Positions 59,290 to 64,000 of a stretch of DNA of 64,000 bases are shown here, piece by piece. The notes under the pieces were generated by a model. It saw nothing but the letters and a program-made list of their open reading frames with translations. It ran no database searches and was not told where the DNA came from. The stretch is from Dicyema japonicum. Taxonomy: Eukaryota; Dicyemida; Rhombozoa; Dicyemidae. The position numbers were made by a program, and so were the translations under genes. Positions within the stretch are counted from its first letter, which is position 1, and each line of letters starts with the position of its first letter. The DNA is taken from NCBI GenBank assembly GCA_011109175.1, contig RDEW01000006.1, forward strand, positions 781,232 through 845,231. The letters are read 5' to 3'.

Positions 59290-60078
59290 ATTCCCTGTTG
59301 AATTTTTAGTTAAATAGTTCGAATCTTACTCAAAGTTATCAGTACCAGTCATATTTGAACAAATCATTATCGATATTCGATCCTTCAATAATTTATGCCC
59401 TTGTCTCTTAATCTTACAAATGCTTTTGCATGGAAGAGCTTAATAAAATAATCCAGTCTCATCTGCACTATGACATTTTCTCGACCATATAATTTGATTA
59501 ATGAGAAAATCATTAACTTCAGAATTTGAGAAATTCTCTGAAGATGATTCTCCAGAAAGTTTCCTCAATTTTAACCATTTTGTCTTTTAAATTTTTCTAG
59601 CCATTCACTACTGGCTTTAAAATTTGGCATTTTTTGCAAAGCCCTCCGCCTTTGTAAGAACAATCGCGTCATTAAGAAATGCTCCTCTGATTTCCATCAG
59701 TTCAATCTACAACATGGTATCCTCATCGACTTCATTGAACTTCAAATATGGATTCCGAGATAATTCTGATAAAAGCAAAATGGATATATTCCTTTTGCTC
59801 CTTAGGTCATTTAAGGATCGTCTCGAAATAACACGTCTGAATCATCCGGAAAAGATTTTGGACACTCTTTTAAGCGAAATCCCTACTTTTGATAGATAAA
59901 TTTTATAATTTGGAGTTTTTCAGAATTTTCTAATCTTTTACAATTACGTTTCACTAGGACCAACAACATAAAAAATGATAATGTCACATGTAGAAGTATT
60001 TTTGAATTAAAAAATAAAAATAATTAAGAAAATAAAAAAAATATTTTAAAAATGCGGCGGATTCGATAGATTTTACTG
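59290..60078 (-). mobile_element. Tigger/pogo transposase remnant
   Basis: On the minus strand the terminus CAGTAAAATCTATCGAATCC at 60078 is next to a TA. Moving inwards are ALQKMPNFKASSEWLEKFKR and LRKLSGESSSENF. The catalytic signature ADETGLFYKALPCKS follows near 59440, then HKLLKDRISIMICSNMTGT. This is the order of pogo-group (DDD) transposases. Frame breaks are present and the other terminus is not found. Confidence 0.75.
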
Positions 60079-60084
60079 TATAAT

Positions 60085-61310
60085 GCACAGTCGCAATAAG
60101 AAGGTTGTATCCTTCCCTTCGCTTGTGCCACCCCCGGTACATCCGGTCTGCTAGATTGCTATTTTTCTAGATCATCTGCGTCTTCTAATGCTATTTTAAC
60201 ATGTTTTAGATCGATTTTCATTATTGAGGGCAAAGTTGTTCGTGATTTCCTTCTAAATGCCCCTGAGCAGAGGAAGTGTGATTCCATAATATTGTATGCA
60301 GGAACGGCATCTGTAATATGTGTTCAAATAATCCGCATAAGGTGTTAGTAATAGTTGTATCCAAGTACTTCGACTTACAAAGTGTGTATAGGTTTTAGTT
60401 TTTAATAAGTATGATATCTTAAGGGTGTGTTTTTAGACATACGTGTAATTGAGGAACGTCACCACTTCAGCCAAAATAGCACTTATGACATTTAAATTTT
60501 GAAAAATGGCATTTATTTTATTAAAAATGAATTATATAATTATCGGAAAATTTATAAATCGACCAAATAAATTTCTTATTTATTGTGAAACATAATTATG
60601 TAATTTTTATAATTTTTAATCAAATGGATCCACCTATTCTTTCCCCGAGGACAATTTCATTACCTGAAGACAAGTTCTGGAACGCTGGAACGAGTCTTGA
60701 TCAAGGAGTCAGTTAGTTCGGTTACCCTTTGTCTTTGGAATAAATTTAATTAATTTAAAAACATAATTATGGAAGAAAGTAAAAAATTTTTTTAAAATTA
60801 TTATCCTAGAATGATACGAAATTAATAGCGAGAATACTTTATGTGCTTCCGATAATTAATAAGAATCAGAGAGAAATTTACGAGCCCCTTTAACAATAGA
60901 ATTAAAAAATATAGTTTTTACAAATAAAATAACAATTTTGACGGGTGGTGCAGTTTAGGGAGTGCCGGGAAAGGAGTCAGCGTATTGGAAGATAGGAACT
61001 TGTTTTTCTCAATATAGGATCTTATCGACGAGTAATATGGAATTAAGAGTTGATGTGTGATAATGACTGAAACCAAGGTTCAATTGAACAATTCTGATAT
61101 TTCGTTTCAAAAATGAAATAACTCTAATTGAAGTGGCTGATTGAAAACAAACACGGGATGAAGGATTCTTATGAAGAGTTTACCTTGGCTTCCGACCAGC
61201 TTGTTGAGCAGGCATGTGCTAGTTGTGAGGACATTCCATTGAATGCTAACAGAAATATGATGCTAACTAATTCAAGACATGGTGGGTGTTCTTGACTTGT
61301 TCTTTTTTTG
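60085..61310. other. Repeats only
   Basis: 60085-60400 is the repeat shared with 54895, and 60640-60745 is shared with 41185-41430. The remainder is AT-rich with no gene that I can support. Confidence 0.4.
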
Positions 61311-61319
61311 TTTGCGTGT

Positions 61320-61485
61320 GAGTCCCTGATGGCAGTGGTGGATCACTGATGACGGCGGCACTCGTAAATACCAGGAACATCGTAGATGGAAGAACCTTCA
61401 ACCGGAGTGGACAGCAGCGATACTCGAACCTGGAACCATCAGATTTAGTCGGCCACTCATTACACTACGCAACAGTGAAGATACA
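61320..61485 (-). mobile_element. SINE copy on the minus strand, head preserved
   Basis: The minus strand reads TTGCGTAGTGTAATGAGTGG (A-box region) and GGTTCGAGTATC (B box). The SINE body follows, with CCACTCCGGTTGAAGGTTC and GAGTGCCGCCGTCATCAGTG. The 3' half is missing. Confidence 0.7.
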
Positions 61486-61579
61486 GGGTCTTTAAAAATT
61501 TTGTGAAAAAATGCTTAATTAGGAAATTTATAATATACAAATATAAAGATTATTTAAACGACTTTCCGATAAACTTTGG

Positions 61580-62076
61580 ATGAAATTGAATTTAGGACGC
61601 AAATACAAAAACAACGAAAGAAAGCAAAAAATTGGGAAAAAAAGGAAAAATATTTTCAGAAGACAGCCTCTAAAGGTTAACACGGAAATCTTAAACACAA
61701 ATGCAGAGGTCTCAACCTTAGAAAAAAATATGCTAATTCTCGAAAAATTTCAGACAGAAGTTGATAACTTTGAAGATTTATCCATCTCAGAAATAGAATA
61801 TCTCGAATTAAATACAAATTTGGTCCCTAAACCATTTATAGCTCCGAAAGTTGAGAGAATCAATATAAAAGCAAAATATAAGGCAACCAGTTCGTTGTTG
61901 ATGTCGTTTCTCATCATTGGTTCGATTTTTGACATATTTTAGTGATTATTGGACTTATACTTCATCCAATTGTCTACTATATGCGGGAAAGAGGTCCTCC
62001 GAAGCTCAATTGCTCGTCCTTGAAAGCTGCGGAGACATCTCTGTGCCATAATATTACTTTGAAGAACCAATTGTAA
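61580..62076 (+). CDS. Single-pass membrane protein of unknown family
   Basis: Two exons (61580-61919, 61943-62076) joined by a 23-nt intron give 157 residues. The N-terminal half is very basic (GRKYKNNERKQKIGKKRKN), followed by an acidic stretch (ILEKFQTEVDNFEDLSISEI). After a basic juxtamembrane region (VERINIKAKYK) comes one strong membrane span, SSLLMSFLIIGVIIGLIL. The intron falls inside this span. The C-terminal segment (YMRERGPPKLNCSSLKAAET with two Cys and an NIT sequon) would be outside or lumenal if the basic N-terminus is cytosolic. I do not recognise the family. The intron restoring a continuous membrane helix is good evidence that the gene is real. Confidence 0.7.
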
Positions 62077-62319
62077 TAACCATTTGGGATTTTGAAATTT
62101 GCAAAAAAGACTCAATTTCTGTTCAAAATGTTTAAATTTGGAAATTGTTAATTTATCTAAAATTTCATTTTTATAATTTATTTATAGTTATTTATAAACA
62201 AAGGTTTAACTGATGTGGTTACGAATTGGATTCATTTTTGACCAACTATTGACTTTATGTAAAAGAACAATACAAAAAGGTTTCTCATAAAATCAACATA
62301 CCTGTGTCACTGAAACTTG

Positions 62320-62720
62320 TGTCAGGACATTACTTCGGCTAAGAGGGATGTCATAAAGTTGATTAAGCTTCCTTGTTGCACGTTCATAACAGTTTTGTTA
62401 ATTATCCTCTTCCAATTAGCCCTGTTTCCTGCTTTTTCTCTTAAATAGACAAGGTCTTCTGCGTTTTCAAGTTTCTTTCCGATATTTTTCAGTTTCCGGT
62501 TCAAAATTGATGTAGTCTACGTTTTAGCTTCTCACGGAATGCTCCTCCGCTTTGCGTGAAGTATGCTTCCATCTCAATATTTTCAGGAGTTATTTCAAGA
62601 TCTCCATCGATAGTTCGTGAAATTTGCTACGGTTGTATGATCGAGTTCGAGGTCTTAAGTTGAAGAAATAGAATTGTACGCTTCAGTTTAAGTTGAATAG
62701 AAACTCTCTAGTTCTTCGGG
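62320..62720 (-). mobile_element. LINE C-terminus
   Basis: The minus strand reads LEITPENIEMEAYFTQSGGA and FREKLKRRLHQF, then RKLKNIGKKLENAEDLVYLR and GNRANWKRIINK. It is related to the C-terminus at 48000-48250 (MEDYFMRQGP, DLDELRKL). Confidence 0.5.
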
Positions 62721-62724
62721 CTTA

Positions 62725-63340
62725 AATGAAATGCAAGTCCTTGTTGGTCAACTTCTGTCTCCTTCAATTCTACCGACATCTAAAAAGGCCCAAATAACGT
62801 ATCTTCACTTGGAATCAAAAATCCTTCCCATTGAAAATCATTTAGAAATGGGACTTTTGCAATTCCTCTACATCCCAATCTATTCCTGTCACCCACTATG
62901 CAAATCCATAAACAAAGGGAAATTTATTATGCCAACCGGTGACCTGTCTCGAATTCTATCATCCATCTTCCATCCCCAATGATCATGGTCGTCTGAAACA
63001 GATACACGATTTGTTTCTATGAAAACCATCCGAAGACTCTGTGATAATAAAATACTACGCCGGCCCCCGTGATAATAATAGACCAATCGGAATCCTCTTT
63101 TCCGTGGGAAATCCGGGTAAACCTGGCTCGTCTACGATATGGGCACTACCCCTCTCTACCTACGTACGTAAACTGGATGATGTTATAGATATCCTCTGTG
63201 CCGTTTGTAACCTCTCCGAGTTGGCAACGAACAACCTTTTTGAATGTCCTGAATTAGTACAATGTTCGTCTACAATGCCAAGACTGATCGATCTACGAGA
63301 GCGACCGGCACAAAAATTAGCCAAAAGAGGATTTTAGCTT
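62725..63340 (+). mobile_element. Jockey-like LINE C-terminus
   Basis: It shows ESKILPIENHLEMGLLQFL, KFIMPTGDLSRILSS, then IDILCAVCNLSELATNNLFE and LIDLRERPAQ, the same order as 20840-21480. The region 63341-63700 has no recognised feature. Confidence 0.65.
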
Positions 63341-63699
63341 ATCAATTTGAGATATACTCGATAACTGTTATTATCTACGACAAGTTCACTTAAGTTCTTT
63401 AAACAATGAGGTCTCATTCCCGCTAAAAAAACACGTGACTGTCAAAGTCAGATATTTTTTAACCCTCTTTTTAATCGCTATAATGTTCATTGGCTCATAA
63501 GACAACGGATATACGAGGTTTTGGGGAGTAAAGAACGCCAAATGTCTGAAGACTTAAAATCTAGCCCAGCCCAAAGCCAGAGATCGTCTATTTTGGAGTA
63601 AAACAAGATAATTATTAGCTGCGAATGTTCTCTTAGTAATAAATTCTCCCACGTTCCGCAAAAAAGTGACCCCTGACCAATCACAATGCAAATAGAATC

Positions 63700-64000
63700 T
63701 AATTAGCATCCTATCGACTCCCTGACCAGTTTAGATACCTGAGAACTGTGATCTGTTCTATCGATATCCAAGAGGCATTCTACTCAGTTCCAAACTGAAT
63801 CTCTGGAAATTTTGTAACTCCCTGGCAAACCTCTAATCTTCATTACTTACATCGATGACATAATTCAAGTCTCACGTGATCCAGTCCGCGGGATCGAAAT
63901 TGCAGCAGCAGTTGGATCAACTACATGTCAGGTTAAAAATCAAACAGAATATCGTTTCAAGACAAACGATAGCAAAATCTATTCGACAAATCCCAAAAAT
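63700..64000 (+). mobile_element. LINE RT fragment, runs off the window
   Basis: The frames read CSIDIQEAFYSVPN (motif A) and, after a gap, TYIDDIIQVSRDPVRGIEIA (motif C, I for A). The relatedness is to the 24540-26085 element (ICSIDIEK). It is cut by the window edge. Confidence 0.55.

Noticed and set aside
59624-59899. A 91-codon plus-strand frame
   Set aside because: The minus strand here carries the Tigger transposase block with FKASSEWLEKF, so this is antisense noise.

Overview
This is an AT-rich animal-type genomic segment dominated by decayed transposable elements, with about nine recognisable host genes between them. The host genes use the standard code (TAA, TAG and TGA all act as stops) and are cut by extraordinarily short GT-AG introns of about 20-29 nt. 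The gene set is metazoan-like: a p25-alpha/TPPP protein, an SRRM1-like PWI/RS splicing factor, an MFS transporter, cathepsin L, a CAF1/CNOT7 deadenylase, an ATG8/GABARAP protein, a CREB3-like bZIP candidate and a coiled-coil protein. Metazoan genes with introns of roughly 25 nt are best known from dicyemid mesozoans, so a dicyemid or similarly reduced animal parasite is my best guess. That is an inference and not a database result.

Layout. 1-1.1 kb: the 3' part of an unknown gene. 1.2-2 kb: a SINE interrupted by a hAT remnant, itself holding a retroelement fragment. 2.3-2.8 kb: TPPP (minus). 5.0-5.8 kb: compact SRRM1. 6.8 kb: a 52-bp tandem repeat. 7.4-9.9 kb: a retroelement split by a hAT transposon. 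10.9-12.3 kb: MFS transporter. 12.5-16.5 kb: LINE and R2/NeSL-like retroelement pieces, a full-length tRNA-derived SINE and a Tigger remnant. 16.9-18.0 kb: complete cathepsin L. 18.3-19.7 kb: a broken integrase gene of the KRBA2/Ginger type. 20-32 kb: LINE, SINE and R2/NeSL-like debris. 32.8-34.9 kb: CAF1 whose reading strand runs on into a Glu-rich 48-bp-repeat tail. 35-42 kb: more LINE fragments and two unrecognised loci. 44 kb: bZIP candidate. 44.7-49.6 kb: LINE, hAT and MITE remnants. 50.0-50.9 kb: coiled-coil gene. 51.6-54.9 kb: two LINEs, one split by a 1.8-kb hAT with a perfect 8-bp target duplication. 55.4-55.9 kb: ATG8. 57-64 kb: LINE and Tigger remnants, a SINE, and a single-pass membrane protein gene at 61.6 kb.

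The host genes do not form an obvious pathway or operon. Themes are mRNA metabolism (SRRM1, CAF1), cytoskeleton or cilia (TPPP, coiled-coil), and degradation (cathepsin L, ATG8). Several coding regions carry single-base frame breaks, often in homopolymers. I cannot tell assembly error from real decay without reads.
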